DNA from: Firmicutes bacterium UBA1422
GTDB taxonomy: Bacteria > Bacillota > Clostridia > Peptostreptococcales > Anaerovoracaceae
Assembly (NCBI GenBank): GCA_002304835.1
Contig: DBPK01000028.1
Span: 11,147-75,146, forward strand
Length of the DNA: 64,000 nucleotides
Direction of reading: 5' to 3'
The position numbers and the translations under genes were made by a program. Shown in pieces: positions 8,718-17,889 of this stretch; position 1 is the first letter of the stretch; each line of letters starts with the position of its first letter. The notes under the pieces were generated by a model. The model saw only the letters and a list, made by a program, of their open reading frames with translations, made no database searches and was not told the origin of the DNA.

Positions 8718-8770
8718 AAGCAACACCTTACCCTTTAAAATATTTACAAACTAAAAGTCTTAAGCACGTT

Positions 8771-9355
8771 CTATCTTTCCTTAGGTTTCTGAACATCATC
8801 CAACATTCCATAAAAATACATCCTTCTTATTTGTTTCTGAAATTCTCTGTAATCAGTGAAAATTTCCTTCCAGCTTCCATCCTTGACAAGCTCATTAAGT
8901 TTTTCCGTCACTAGCCAGATCAACTCAGGTGATAAATCATTTCTAACCTCTCCCTTAATTTGGGCAGCTTCAATATTCTTTAAATATCTACGCTTCATTT
9001 CTTCAATAGTATCTTCTACTGATAAAATATCTTGAATGAAATCACTTTTTATATTTGAAAAAAAGTCAATTCTCCACTGTGTAATTAACTCCACCTTTTC
9101 AGGAAAACCAATATCAAGTTCGTTTATTTCATCAAATTCTGAAAATCCCTCCTCAATTAATTCATCTCTAATATGTCTTACTAATTCATTTTTATTAGAG
9201 AAATACTTATAGAAGGTCACCTTGCTTACATTAGACTCTTTACAAATCTCTTCAATCGTTATTCTTTTAACACCATGCTTGAAAAATAAATTCTTTGCTG
9301 TTTCAATAAGCTGTGTGCTCTTTTTTGATTTGTACTCCTTACTTTTCCCTTTCAA
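8771..9355 (-). CDS. TetR-family transcriptional regulator
   Basis: 194 residues with an N-terminal TetR helix-turn-helix (ITIEEICKESNVSKVTFYKYF, about residues 32-52) and a helical ligand-binding C-terminus of unknown specificity. The start is TTG 9355: GGGAG lies about 10 nt upstream and no other initiator precedes the DNA-binding domain. It is first in a two-gene unit with the alpha/beta hydrolase. A promoter and repeated TTAGT/ACTAA elements lie just upstream, so autorepression is likely. Base composition is AT-rich, like that of the hydrolase. Confidence 0.88.
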   Translation of the reverse strand: MKGKSKEYKSKKSTQLIETAKNLFFKHGVKRITIEEICKESNVSKVTFYKYFSNKNELVRHIRDELIEEGFSEFDEINELDIGFPEKVELITQWRIDFFSNIKSDFIQDILSVEDTIEEMKRRYLKNIEAAQIKGEVRNDLSPELIWLVTEKLNELVKDGSWKEIFTDYREFQKQIRRMYFYGMLDDVQKPKER

Positions 9356-9398
9356 AGTATCTCACTCCCATATAATAAGTTAACGATATATAAACATC

Positions 9399-9444
9399 TT
9401 ACTAATTTAGTTCAATTATATTATTTAGTAAACTTATTTGTCAA
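9399..9444 (-). promoter_or_regulatory. Promoter and putative TetR operator
   Basis: On the minus strand TTGACA (9439-9444) and TATAAT (9415-9420) have an 18-bp spacer. TTACTAA (9399-9405) and its inverse TTAGTAA (9425-9431) flank the -10, and ACTAATTTAGT (9401-9411) is itself a perfect palindrome. This arrangement is typical of TetR self-operators. Binding is inferred, not shown. Confidence 0.6.
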
Positions 9445-9493
9445 GTAAAAAATACACTCTTTGTTGTCAACACAAATCAAAAGACTGCCAATT

Positions 9494-9540
9494 AAAGAAA
9501 AAGGAACTGCACTTTTTTTGAAAAATGCAATTCCTTAAAA
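9494..9540 (-). terminator. Terminator after nifJ
   Basis: Minus strand: AAGGAATTGCA pairs with TGCAGTTCCTT (one mismatch) around an A/T-rich loop, followed by TTTCTTT. It lies 63 nt beyond the nifJ stop. Confidence 0.7.
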
Positions 9541-9602
9541 GCTTTCATATTACCTTTACAAGTCTACTTTGATCATGTTTTTTGTGTATTCAGAAAAAAG
9601 AC

Positions 9603-12600
9603 CTATTCTGCCATTTTCTTATATTTACTGTATCTCTCCATTGCATCCTTTTCGGTCTTCCTGAATAATTCTTCTGCTATATCCGGGAACTCCTTCGCCA
9701 AAGAAGTATATCTCACCTGATCCATAATGAATTCTCTGAACTTACCGTTAGGCTCTTTGCTGTCAAGCATAAATGGGTTCTTATCCTGTTCAGTGAGTTG
9801 AGGATCATATCTGTAAAGCTGCCAGTATCCGCATTCAACTGCTTCCTTTGTGTTTTCCTGAGTTTTTCCCATGCCTTTTTTAAGCCCATGGCTTATACAC
9901 GGTGCATAGCATATTATAATTGAAGGTCCCTTATATTTTTCGGCTTCGATAACAGCTTTCATGAACTGATTCTTGTCGGCTCCCATGCCCACCTGAGCCA
10001 CATACACATATCCGTAGGTCATGGCCATCATGCCCAGGTCTTTTTTCTTTGTCCTTTTGCCGGATGCGGCGAACTTTGCCACAGCAGCAGTAGGTGTTGC
10101 TTTTGATGACTGTCCTCCCGTGTTTGAATACACTTCTGTATCGAATACAAGTATGTTTATATCTTCTCCCGAGGCCAGAACATGGTCTACTCCTCCATAT
10201 CCTATGTCGTAGGACCAGCCGTCTCCGCCCAGGGCCCATACGGATTTTTTTACAAGAAAATCCTTTTTGCTCATGACTTCATCCGCCAGTTTTCTGCAGT
10301 GAGGGCAGAGATCTTCACCTGAAAGAACCTCCGTCAGCCTGTCGCTTACCTTTCTGCTGTCGGTGCCGTTTTCCATGTTATCTATCCAGTCTTTGCATAC
10401 TTCTATGACATTTTCTTTGCTTGTGTAATCAGCTATCGCCTTCAGATCATCTCTGATTTTTTCCCTTATCTGACGAACGCCTATGGCCATACCAAGACCG
10501 TATTCAGCGTTGTCCTCAAAAAGAGAATTCGCCCAGGAAGGTCCTCTGCCGTTGGCATCCTTGCAATAAGGAGTCGAAGGTGCCGAAGCTCCCCAAATAG
10601 ATGAACAGCCGGTGGCATTTCCGATCATCATCCTGTCTCCAAAAAGCTGTGTTACTACTTTTATGTAAGGTGTTTCGCCGCAGCCTGCACATGCACCGGA
10701 AAACTCCAGATATGGCATGGCGAACTGGCTTCCCTTTACGGATGTTTTTGACATGATTTCATCTTTCACCGGTATGCTCATGGCATGAGTCCAGTTTGCC
10801 GCTTCTTTCTGCTGACTTTCAAAGGTCTCCATGGTCAGTGCTTTGGTTTTGGCAGGACACACGTCCTCACAGTTTCCGCATCCGAGACAGTCAAGGGCAC
10901 TTACCTGTATCCTGTATTCGTATCCTTCCATTCCCTTTCCTATGGCCTTTTTCGTTTCAAAACCATCAGGTGCCTTTGCCTTCTCTTCTTCATCAAGAAG
11001 TACCGGCCTTATTGAAGCATGGGGGCAAACGAATGAACACTGGTTGCACTGTATACAGTTTTCGGGATGCCACTTTGGCACGTGGACAGCGACACCTCTT
11101 TTTTCGTAGGCTGCCGTTCCCGAAGGAAAGGTTCCGTCTGCTATATCTTCAAATACACTCACCGGCAGATCTTCTCCCTCCTGCCTGTTCATGGGTATAA
11201 GTATTTTCTCGATGAACTCAGGCATTTCCTCGGCCTTACCATCTGTATCGGCGGCATCTGCCCATATCTTTGGCACTGCCACCTCATGAAGGCTGCTTGT
11301 ACCTTCATCCACTGCATCCTGATTCATCTTTACTATTTTTTCGCCCTTGAGACCATAGGTGCTTTCTATGGATTCCTTTAGGTATCTGACCGCCTCGTTT
11401 ATAGGTATCACATTGGCAAGCTTAAAAAAGGCAGCCTGCATAACCATGTTTATCCTGTTGCCCAGTCCTATTCTTTCGGCAATTTCCGTGGCATTTATCG
11501 TATAGAATTTTATGTCATTTTCCGCCAAATACCGCTTCATTGAAGCGGGTATCTCTCTCTCCAGATCTTCTTCGTTCCATATACAGTTGAGAACAAAAGT
11601 GCCTCCCTTTTTAAGTCCTTTCAGAATATTATACTGATGTACATAGGCCTGATTATGACATGCGATAAAATCAGCTTCTGTTATGAGGTATGTTGATTTT
11701 ATCCTGCTCTTTCCGAATCTCAGATGTGAAATAGTAACACCGCCGGATTTTTTGGAATCATAGGCAAAATATCCTTGGGCATACATATCTGTATCATCAC
11801 CGATTATCTTGATGGCCTGCTTGTTGGCACCCACCGTTCCGTCGGAGCCCAGTCCCCAGAACTTGCATCTTACAGTGTCTTCGTTCTCTGTTTTTATTTC
11901 AAGAGAAGCCAGAGAACTGTTGTTAAGATCATCATTGATTCCTATGGTAAACTGGTCTTTTGGCTGCTGCTGTTTCAGATTCTCGAAAACAGCGGCTATC
12001 TGTCCCGGCGTTGTATCTTTGGATCCAATCCCGTACCTTCCTCCGTAAACCTCCGGAGGATTTTTTTCGTTGTAGTACATGGTTTTTATGTCCATGTAAA
12101 GAGGATCTCCCAAAGCTCCAGGTTCTTTGGTTTTATCAAGAACCGCGATCTTTTTTACGGTCTTTGGCATTACTTCTTTTAGATATTCGGGAGCCCATGG
12201 TCTGTAAAGCCTTACCTTAACCAGCCCGACTTTTTCTCCCTTTGCCATCAGCGTTTCCACGGTCTGTTCTGCAGTTTCACATACGCTGCCCATTGCCATT
12301 ATTATGTTTTCTGCGTCAGGTGCTCCTACATAGTCAAAGGGTTTGTACTCCCTGCCTGTCAGATCCGATATCTGCTTCATGTAGTCCGCAACTGTCTCGG
12401 GAAGTTCATCATAGTATTTCTGGGATGCTTCTCTCTGCTGGAAAAATATATCCGGGTTCTGAGCTGTTCCCCTTATAACAGGGTGTTCAGGATTGAGTGC
12501 GTTATCTCTGAAATTTTGCACTGCATCCATATCGATCATCTTTGCAAAATCTTCATAATCAATAGTCTCTATCTTTTGCAGTTCATTTGATGTACGAAAT

Positions 12601-13121
12601 CCGTCAAAGAAATGAAGAAAGGGTACTTTCCCCTTTATTGCAGAAAGATGAGCTACGCCGGCCAGATCCATCACTTCCTGCACCGAAGAAGAGCACAGAA
12701 GGGCAAATCCCGTCTGCCTGGTTGCCATTACATCGGACTGATCACCGAATATGCAAAGTGCATGGGTGGAAAGAGTCCTTGCTGACACATGGAAAACTCC
12801 CGGCAGAAGTTCTCCTGAAATTTTGTACATATTTGGTATCATCAGCAAAAGACCCTGTGAAGCTGTGTATGTGGTGGTCAAAGCTCCTGCTGCCAGAGAT
12901 CCGTGAACAGCTCCTGCCGCTCCTGCCTCAGACTGCATTTCAACGACCTTCACTTCCTGTCCGAATATATTCTTTGCCCCGTGTGCCGCCATATCATCTA
13001 CTACTTCCGCCATGGGCGAAGACGGTGTTATCGGGTATATCGCAGCAACATCCGTAAAAGCATATGAAACATACGCTGCTGCTGTATTACCATCCATTGT
13101 TTTCATTTTTTTGCTTGACAT
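9603..13121 (-). CDS. nifJ: Pyruvate:ferredoxin (flavodoxin) oxidoreductase, single chain
   Basis: 1172 residues, the standard length of the homodimeric enzyme. It oxidises pyruvate with CoA to acetyl-CoA and CO2 and reduces ferredoxin. Domains in order: pyrimidine-binding PFOR N-domain (AVYPITPSSPMAE at the start), domain II/gamma (about 415-600), a ferredoxin domain with CIQCNQCSFVCP and CLGCGNCEDVCP (about 690-770), and the TPP domain with CAGCGETPY, GCSSIWG and GGDGWSYDIGYGG. The extra C-terminal cluster cysteine region (CYAPCISHG) is present. SD AGGAGG precedes the ATG. It is monocistronic, with its own promoter and terminator. It is the main ferredoxin reducer feeding the adjacent Rnf and Ech complexes. 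Confidence 0.97.
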   Translation of the reverse strand: MSSKKMKTMDGNTAAAYVSYAFTDVAAIYPITPSSPMAEVVDDMAAHGAKNIFGQEVKVVEMQSEAGAAGAVHGSLAAGALTTTYTASQGLLLMIPNMYKISGELLPGVFHVSARTLSTHALCIFGDQSDVMATRQTGFALLCSSSVQEVMDLAGVAHLSAIKGKVPFLHFFDGFRTSNELQKIETIDYEDFAKMIDMDAVQNFRDNALNPEHPVIRGTAQNPDIFFQQREASQKYYDELPETVADYMKQISDLTGREYKPFDYVGAPDAENIIMAMGSVCETAEQTVETLMAKGEKVGLVKVRLYRPWAPEYLKEVMPKTVKKIAVLDKTKEPGALGDPLYMDIKTMYYNEKNPPEVYGGRYGIGSKDTTPGQIAAVFENLKQQQPKDQFTIGINDDLNNSSLASLEIKTENEDTVRCKFWGLGSDGTVGANKQAIKIIGDDTDMYAQGYFAYDSKKSGGVTISHLRFGKSRIKSTYLITEADFIACHNQAYVHQYNILKGLKKGGTFVLNCIWNEEDLEREIPASMKRYLAENDIKFYTINATEIAERIGLGNRINMVMQAAFFKLANVIPINEAVRYLKESIESTYGLKGEKIVKMNQDAVDEGTSSLHEVAVPKIWADAADTDGKAEEMPEFIEKILIPMNRQEGEDLPVSVFEDIADGTFPSGTAAYEKRGVAVHVPKWHPENCIQCNQCSFVCPHASIRPVLLDEEEKAKAPDGFETKKAIGKGMEGYEYRIQVSALDCLGCGNCEDVCPAKTKALTMETFESQQKEAANWTHAMSIPVKDEIMSKTSVKGSQFAMPYLEFSGACAGCGETPYIKVVTQLFGDRMMIGNATGCSSIWGASAPSTPYCKDANGRGPSWANSLFEDNAEYGLGMAIGVRQIREKIRDDLKAIADYTSKENVIEVCKDWIDNMENGTDSRKVSDRLTEVLSGEDLCPHCRKLADEVMSKKDFLVKKSVWALGGDGWSYDIGYGGVDHVLASGEDINILVFDTEVYSNTGGQSSKATPTAAVAKFAASGKRTKKKDLGMMAMTYGYVYVAQVGMGADKNQFMKAVIEAEKYKGPSIIICYAPCISHGLKKGMGKTQENTKEAVECGYWQLYRYDPQLTEQDKNPFMLDSKEPNGKFREFIMDQVRYTSLAKEFPDIAEELFRKTEKDAMERYSKYKKMAE

Positions 13122-13219
13122 ATTTTCCTCCTGTCCAGGCGGCTCCCCCGGGCTTTTTCCTTTCAGCGATTTCCTCCGATAAACAAAAAGAAGCCTCTGC
13201 CGCCACTATTAATAGTTAT

Positions 13220-13271
13220 ACTTTATCTTATACTTATGCCAGTGTCAATATTGTACTAAAAATAATACAAT
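13220..13271 (-). promoter_or_regulatory. nifJ promoter with abutting palindrome
   Basis: Minus strand: perfect TTGACA (13243-13248), 17-bp spacer, TAAAGT (13220-13225). One base upstream of the -35 lies a palindrome at 13250-13271, with ATTGTA inverted as TACAAT and a 10-nt A/T-rich centre. A further GTACAA lies at 13282-13287. Position just upstream of -35 suits an activator, or a repressor shared with the divergent gene. It resembles but does not match the Rex consensus TTGTGAAA...TTTCACAA. Confidence 0.55.
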
Positions 13272-13351
13272 ATACAATTCAGTACAACTTGTGGCAGTAT
13301 CTCTGTTCTTCTGATATACTGATTTCCTGAAAGTCTTAATAATAAAACGGT

Positions 13352-13726
13352 ATGATGCAAATGTTGAAAAAAGCGGATATTATCTTGGCAACCATAATAC
13401 TGATCGCCGGCATAGCGGCTTCTCTTATTATTGGCAGTATCTCCCCGGCAAAGGGAGAAAAAGCTGTCATCATTTCTGAAGGTCGTATTTTTGGAGTATA
13501 CAGCCTTTATGAGAACAGAACCGTTGCCGTATTGTCAGACGGTCATGTTAACAAGATCCTTATAAGAGACGGTGAAGTAAGCATGATAATTTCAAACTGT
13601 CCGGGAAAAGACTGCATACATCAGGGGAAAATATCAAAGCCATACGAAAGCATAGTGTGTTTGCCAAACAAGGTGATAGTAAAGATCGAAGGAAAAGACA
13701 AAAGTTATGATGAAATATCCAAATAA
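13352..13726 (+). CDS. NusG domain II-like small exported protein
   Basis: 124 residues: a single N-terminal hydrophobic helix (IILATIILIAGIAASLII) followed by a NusG_II/DUF1312 beta-domain with the conserved ISNCPGKDCIHQGKIS cysteine motif and CLPNKVIVKI. It is not the transcription factor NusG, lacking the NGN and KOW domains. In Firmicutes this domain often precedes a Gx-transporter gene and lies near rnf or flavinylation genes, suggesting a role with membrane redox proteins; the exact function is unknown to me. It overlaps the next gene by 20 nt, and is divergent from nifJ. A TGATATACT extended -10 sequence lies about 40 nt upstream. Confidence 0.75.
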   Translation: MMQMLKKADIILATIILIAGIAASLIIGSISPAKGEKAVIISEGRIFGVYSLYENRTVAVLSDGHVNKILIRDGEVSMIISNCPGKDCIHQGKISKPYESIVCLPNKVIVKIEGKDKSYDEISK

Positions 13727-14228
13727 AAAAAGTAAAGCATACAGAATAACCTTCTGTGCCGGCTTGGCTGCTCTGGCCCTTGTTTTTTCTTATATCGAGC
13801 TTCTTATACCCTTTTTCGCCGCTGTTCCGGGAATCAAACTTGGTCTTGCTAATCTGGTCATCCTGACGGCTCTGTACAAACTTGGATTTACCGATGCTCT
13901 GATAATTGATATGGTCCGCGTTTTGGCGGCGGGGCTTCTTTTCAGCGGCATTTTCGGCATGCTCTATTCCCTGGCCGGCGCTTTGCTTAGTCTCCTTATA
14001 ATGTACGGCCTTATGAGGACAGGGAAGTTTTCGGTCATTGGGGTTTCCATGGCAGGAGGTGTATTTCATAATTTTGGTCAGCTTGTAATGGCAGCTCTTT
14101 TAGTATCTACTCCCGAAGTGTTTATTTACTTGCCTGCTCTTATGATCTCAGGCATATTGAGCGGTGCTGTAATAGGAACGGTGGCATATATAATAATAAA
14201 AAGGGTCAGTTTCCCTTCATTAACGTAA
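13707..14228 (+). CDS. Gx-transporter-family membrane protein (heptaprenyl diphosphate synthase component I-like)
   Basis: 173 residues with about five membrane helices. The sequence follows the Gx transporter family, often annotated as heptaprenyl diphosphate synthase component I: VPGIKLGLANLVILTALY, then DMVRVLAAGLLF and GVFHNFGQL. These proteins have an ECF S-component-like fold; the substrate is not known. It overlaps the NusG-II-like gene and ends at a hairpin shared with the convergent rnf operon. Two ATGs (13707, 13710) are possible starts. Confidence 0.78.
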   Translation: MMKYPNKKSKAYRITFCAGLAALALVFSYIELLIPFFAAVPGIKLGLANLVILTALYKLGFTDALIIDMVRVLAAGLLFSGIFGMLYSLAGALLSLLIMYGLMRTGKFSVIGVSMAGGVFHNFGQLVMAALLVSTPEVFIYLPALMISGILSGAVIGTVAYIIIKRVSFPSLT

Positions 14229-14243
14229 ACTGATCCTTTTATT
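14199..14243. terminator. Bidirectional terminator between Gx gene and rnf operon
   Basis: AAAAGGGTCAGTTT (14199-14212) pairs with AAACTGATCCTTTT (14227-14240) with one bulge. A/T runs on both sides let it serve both converging transcripts. Confidence 0.75.
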
Positions 14244-14311
14244 TCCATTCTTTTTTATGATCGCGCCTTGGCCTGATGCCGCGCCTCCAACATTTTTTTT
14301 GCTTATTTTTT

Positions 14312-15121
14312 CTATTTTTTCTTTTGTTTTTTTCTCAGATCTATTATGGCACCCGTTATGCATTCCTTTACACACATGCCGCACATCTTGCATTTATCAT
14401 AGTCTATTTTTGCCAGATTGTTTTCAACTTTTATGGCATCGAACTTACATACATCAACACACCTTTTGCAGCCAATGCATCCTTCTTCACAGGCTTTCAT
14501 GGTAAAAAGCCCCGTATCCAGAGATTTGCAGGCGATATATATCCTCCTGCTTTCTTCTCTCATTTCTATCACGTTTTTAGGACAAGCTTTTTCACAAAGG
14601 CCGCAACCGACACATGCTTCTTTTTCAACCACTGCCAGTCTGTTTACTATTTTGATAGCATCGTGAGGACATGCCTGAACACAGTCACCAAGGCCCAGGC
14701 AGCCGTATCTGCACTCCATTTGTCCGCCGTAAAGCTGTGTAGCTGCTCTGCAGCTCCATTCTTTGTCATGCTTCATAACTCTTCTTATGGCATCCGAACT
14801 GCCTCTGCAAAGAACAGTGGCTATCTTGGGCTCCGCAGCTTCAGACTCAACACCCAGTATTCTTGCTATTGCTATTGCAAGATAAGCTCCTCCCACGGGG
14901 CATGCCGAGGTACTTATACCTTCTTTTGTGACCAAAGCACTGGCATAATCATCGCATCCGGCAAATCCGCAGGCTCCGCAATTGGCCCCGGGAAGTTCAT
15001 CCCTTATCTGTTCGACTTTTTCATTGACAGAAACATGCATTAGTTTTGCCGCAACTGTCAGGACTATCCCGGCTATAAGACCTATTACAGCTACTATAGA
15101 TACCGGTATGATTATATCCAT
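14312..15121 (-). CDS. rnfB: Rnf complex iron-sulfur subunit RnfB
   Basis: 269 residues. RnfB is the ferredoxin-facing electron entry subunit of the Rnf complex. An N-terminal membrane helix (VSIVAVIGLIAGIVLTVA) is followed by the Fe-S motif CGACGFAGCDDYA and four ferredoxin-type motifs (CLGLGDCVQACP, CVGCGLCEKACP, CIGCKRCVDVC, CKMCGMCVKEC). SD AAGGAGA lies before the ATG, 12 nt after rnfA. It is last in the operon, in clostridial order C-D-G-E-A-B. Confidence 0.96.
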   Translation of the reverse strand: MDIIIPVSIVAVIGLIAGIVLTVAAKLMHVSVNEKVEQIRDELPGANCGACGFAGCDDYASALVTKEGISTSACPVGGAYLAIAIARILGVESEAAEPKIATVLCRGSSDAIRRVMKHDKEWSCRAATQLYGGQMECRYGCLGLGDCVQACPHDAIKIVNRLAVVEKEACVGCGLCEKACPKNVIEMREESRRIYIACKSLDTGLFTMKACEEGCIGCKRCVDVCKFDAIKVENNLAKIDYDKCKMCGMCVKECITGAIIDLRKKQKKK

Positions 15122-15133
15122 GATGTCTCCTTT

Positions 15134-15727
15134 CTATGCAAATATACCATCTACTATGCCGCCAAATCCCATGAATGAAAGTGACAGGATCGAAGCAGTT
15201 ATAAGGGTTATGGGTATCCCCTTGAAGGGTGCCGGGACCATTTGGCTCTCTTCGAGCCTTTGTCTCAGCCCTGCGAAAAGAACCATCGCCAGAAGGAATC
15301 CCAATCCTGCGCCAAGGGCATTAAAAAGAGCCTGGGCATATGTGTACCCCTCATCTATATTCATTATGGTTACCGCCAAGACAGCACAGTTTGTAGTTAT
15401 AAGAGGCAGATATATTCCCAGTGATTTATAAAGTGTAGGTATATATTTCTTCAAAGCGACCTCCACCAATTGCACCAGAGAAGCTATCACAAGGATAAAA
15501 ACCAGTGTCTGCAGATAACCGATGCCGTAGGTTTCCAGAATAAAATTCTGTATCGGCCAGGTCACGGCAGTGGCCAGGGTCATTACAAAAGTAACTGCCA
15601 TACCCATACCTCTGGCGGAATCCAGCTTTTTGGAAACTCCCATAAATGGACATATCCCCAGGAACTGAGAAAGCACAAAATTATCCACCAATATTACACT
15701 CATCATAATAATGATTATCTGTTCCAT
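15134..15727 (-). CDS. rnfA: Rnf complex membrane subunit RnfA
   Basis: 197 residues, six membrane helices. RnfA pairs with RnfE to form the membrane core, which in solved complexes holds a 2Fe-2S cluster between the two chains. The family start MEQIIIIMMSVILVDNFVLS and FLGICPFMGVSKK are present, including the conserved Cys in GICPFMG. ATG 15727 is chosen because the homology starts there and the rnfE stop is one base away; an in-frame upstream extension would run into rnfE. Confidence 0.96.
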   Translation of the reverse strand: MEQIIIIMMSVILVDNFVLSQFLGICPFMGVSKKLDSARGMGMAVTFVMTLATAVTWPIQNFILETYGIGYLQTLVFILVIASLVQLVEVALKKYIPTLYKSLGIYLPLITTNCAVLAVTIMNIDEGYTYAQALFNALGAGLGFLLAMVLFAGLRQRLEESQMVPAPFKGIPITLITASILSLSFMGFGGIVDGIFA

Positions 15728-15728
15728 T

Positions 15729-16406
15729 TTATACCCCCGCCTCCTCTTTTTCACATATTCCGCTACAGGTACCAATCATGGGACATCCGTCGCAGCCGAT
15801 CTCCTTCTTTTTTATTGCCCTTCCCTTGGAAAGCCAGTTTATTGCAGCTATTATCATAGCCAGTACAAAGAATCCGCCCGGTGCCAGCATGAATATGCCC
15901 ATGGGAGTTATGCCCTCCATAAGCTCGATGCCGAATGCTGTTCCGCCACCGAAGAATTCTCTAATCAGACCGATGAGAAAAAGTGCCATGGTAAATCCGA
16001 TCCCCATGCCAAGACCATCCAACATTGAATCAACTATTGTATTCTTGCTAGCGAACATCTCTGCTCTACCCAGTATTATACAGTTTACAACTATAAGGGG
16101 TATAAACAATCCCAGGGATTCATCCAGCTGTGGAAGATAGGCTTTTAAAAGCAATTGCACCACTGTAACAAAACCGGCTATAACTACAATATATCCGGGG
16201 ACTCTTACTTTTCCGGGTATGGCTTTTTTGAGCAGTGATATCACGATATTTGAGCATGTCAGAACTACTATTACCGAGACTCCCATTCCAAGGCCGTTTA
16301 TGGCGCTAGTGGTAACGGCCAGGGTAGGGCACATTCCAAGTAGCAGGACAAGAACAGGGTTTTCTTTTATTATTCCTTTTGTAAAAATACTTATTTTGCC
16401 TTTCAT
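15729..16406 (-). CDS. rnfE: Rnf complex membrane subunit RnfE
   Basis: About 225 residues, paralogous to RnfA. The conserved GIIKENPVLVLLLGMCPTLA includes the cluster-binding Cys. The C-terminus has an added cysteine cluster (CDGCPMIGTCSGICEK) after the last helix. The start is ATG 16406 with GGTGA 5 nt upstream, agreeing with family N-termini; GTG 16415, overlapping the rnfG stop, is the alternative. Confidence 0.95.
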   Translation of the reverse strand: MKGKISIFTKGIIKENPVLVLLLGMCPTLAVTTSAINGLGMGVSVIVVLTCSNIVISLLKKAIPGKVRVPGYIVVIAGFVTVVQLLLKAYLPQLDESLGLFIPLIVVNCIILGRAEMFASKNTIVDSMLDGLGMGIGFTMALFLIGLIREFFGGGTAFGIELMEGITPMGIFMLAPGGFFVLAMIIAAINWLSKGRAIKKKEIGCDGCPMIGTCSGICEKEEAGV

Positions 16407-16411
16407 TTCTA

Positions 16412-16891
16412 TCACCGTCCCGCCTTTTCATATTCTAGAATGGCTTTTTTTACTGCCTCATACACAGCATTCGAAGATATGGTGGCTCCGGTTATGGCAT
16501 CTTTGCTGTCGTCATCTCTTATGCTTTCATATTCCAGTTTTTCCGTTCCTTTATACTGTTTCAGGTACTCGGGCTCCATGGCTTTTGTCCCAAGCCCCGG
16601 TGTGTCTCCATGGGAAATAACCTTTACTCCTGTTATTTTCCCTTCCTTGCTGATGCCCACCATAACAGACATTTCTCCTCCATAGCTTTGAACGGTTTCC
16701 TCCAATGCTTTCCCTTCTTCATTTCCAAGGACTTCTTTTGCTGCTTCATCCTGAGTCTTGACTGCATTGGCGTCTATGGTCGTTTTTGTTTTTGAATATG
16801 TAAAAGCTAAGGCACAAGTAACAACAAGACATATAATTACAAGCACTATGGTGGGCAACGCATAATCTCCTAATCTTCTTTTAAAGTTCAT
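16412..16891 (-). CDS. rnfG: Rnf complex flavoprotein subunit RnfG
   Basis: 159 residues: an N-terminal membrane helix (ALPTIVLVIICLVVTCALAF) and an extracytoplasmic FMN-binding domain. FMN is attached covalently to the Thr of the TGATIS motif near the C-terminus (DAITGATISSNAV) by an ApbE flavin transferase; no apbE is in the window. The ATG overlaps the rnfD stop in ATGA fashion. Confidence 0.95.
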   Translation of the reverse strand: MNFKRRLGDYALPTIVLVIICLVVTCALAFTYSKTKTTIDANAVKTQDEAAKEVLGNEEGKALEETVQSYGGEMSVMVGISKEGKITGVKVISHGDTPGLGTKAMEPEYLKQYKGTEKLEYESIRDDDSKDAITGATISSNAVYEAVKKAILEYEKAGR

Positions 16892-17889
16892 TTTATGCCC
16901 TCCCCTTTATTCTCCATCAAAGCTTTTTTTGATTTTCTTTTTGCAGCCTTTACTCTGAATATTATATAATCACATAATCTGTCTATATGCGGTACCAGTA
17001 TATTCATAAAGAGTATAGAAAACGAGACTCCTTCAGGATATGCTCCCCATACCCTTATGGCCATAGTTATAAATCCGCATCCCAGACCGAATATTATCTG
17101 TCCGGGAGGCAACACCGGTGTTGTCACATAATCGGTGGCCATAAAGAGAGCTCCCAACATAACGCCTCCCGCAAAAAGATGGAACAGCGGATCTTCTCCC
17201 GCCGCAAGAGCAAAAAAGAAAACTACAGCCAGATAACATATGGGTATCAACGGTGAAACTACTTTTTTGAAAAGAAGAAAAGCAAAGCCTATAAGCAGTG
17301 CCAGAGCACTTACCTCCCCCATGGATCCTCCCACATTGCCCAGGAAAAGATCCATATTGGAGGGTACTTCCAGGCCTTCTTTGATAAGACCCAATGGGGT
17401 GGCACCGGTAACTGCATCACCGGCGAATCTGGTGGTCTGCCAAGTGGTCATTGCTGCGGGGAATGATACAAGTAGCACGACTCTGGCAGTGATCGCAGGA
17501 TTTACCAGATTCTTTCCTATGCCGCCGAATAACTGCTTTACTATTATTATGGCGATGAAACAGCCTACAGCAGCCATCCAGTACGGCAGTGAAACCGGTA
17601 GATTGAATGCCAGCAGTATACCTGTCACCACTGCGGAAAGATCCTTTGTTGTCTGTGGTTTTTTTGCTATAAGGTTGAAAACATATTCAAATATCATGCA
17701 AGCCGCAACACAGAAAACTGTAAGTGCAAATGCCCTGAATCCGAATATCCATGTGCTTGCCGCCAGGGACGGCATAAGGGCGATAATAACATAAAGCATT
17801 ATCTTCTGGGTATTAAGTCCTGAAACCAGATGAGGCGATGCCGAAACGATAAGTTTTAGATTATTTTTGTTTTTCATACTACCGATCAT
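16888..17889 (-). CDS. rnfD: Rnf complex membrane subunit RnfD
   Basis: 333 residues with about nine or ten membrane helices. The second covalent FMN site is DAVTGATPLGL, near residue 160. RnfD belongs to the NqrB/RnfD family and is part of the ion-translocating path. Start ATG 17889 is supported by AAAGGAGG 9 nt upstream, overlapping the end of rnfC by 11 nt; the inner ATG 17877 has no such site. Confidence 0.95.
   Translation of the reverse strand: MIGSMKNKNNLKLIVSASPHLVSGLNTQKIMLYVIIALMPSLAASTWIFGFRAFALTVFCVAACMIFEYVFNLIAKKPQTTKDLSAVVTGILLAFNLPVSLPYWMAAVGCFIAIIIVKQLFGGIGKNLVNPAITARVVLLVSFPAAMTTWQTTRFAGDAVTGATPLGLIKEGLEVPSNMDLFLGNVGGSMGEVSALALLIGFAFLLFKKVVSPLIPICYLAVVFFFALAAGEDPLFHLFAGGVMLGALFMATDYVTTPVLPPGQIIFGLGCGFITMAIRVWGAYPEGVSFSILFMNILVPHIDRLCDYIIFRVKAAKRKSKKALMENKGEGIK

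Noticed and set aside
13352..13726. Transcription factor NusG
   Set aside because: Only the NusG_II-like domain is present, after a membrane helix; NGN and KOW domains are absent.
14276..15043. Plus-strand open frame of 255 codons opposite rnfB
   Set aside because: Cys/Phe/His-rich shadow of the rnfB cysteine motifs, with no recognisable domain.
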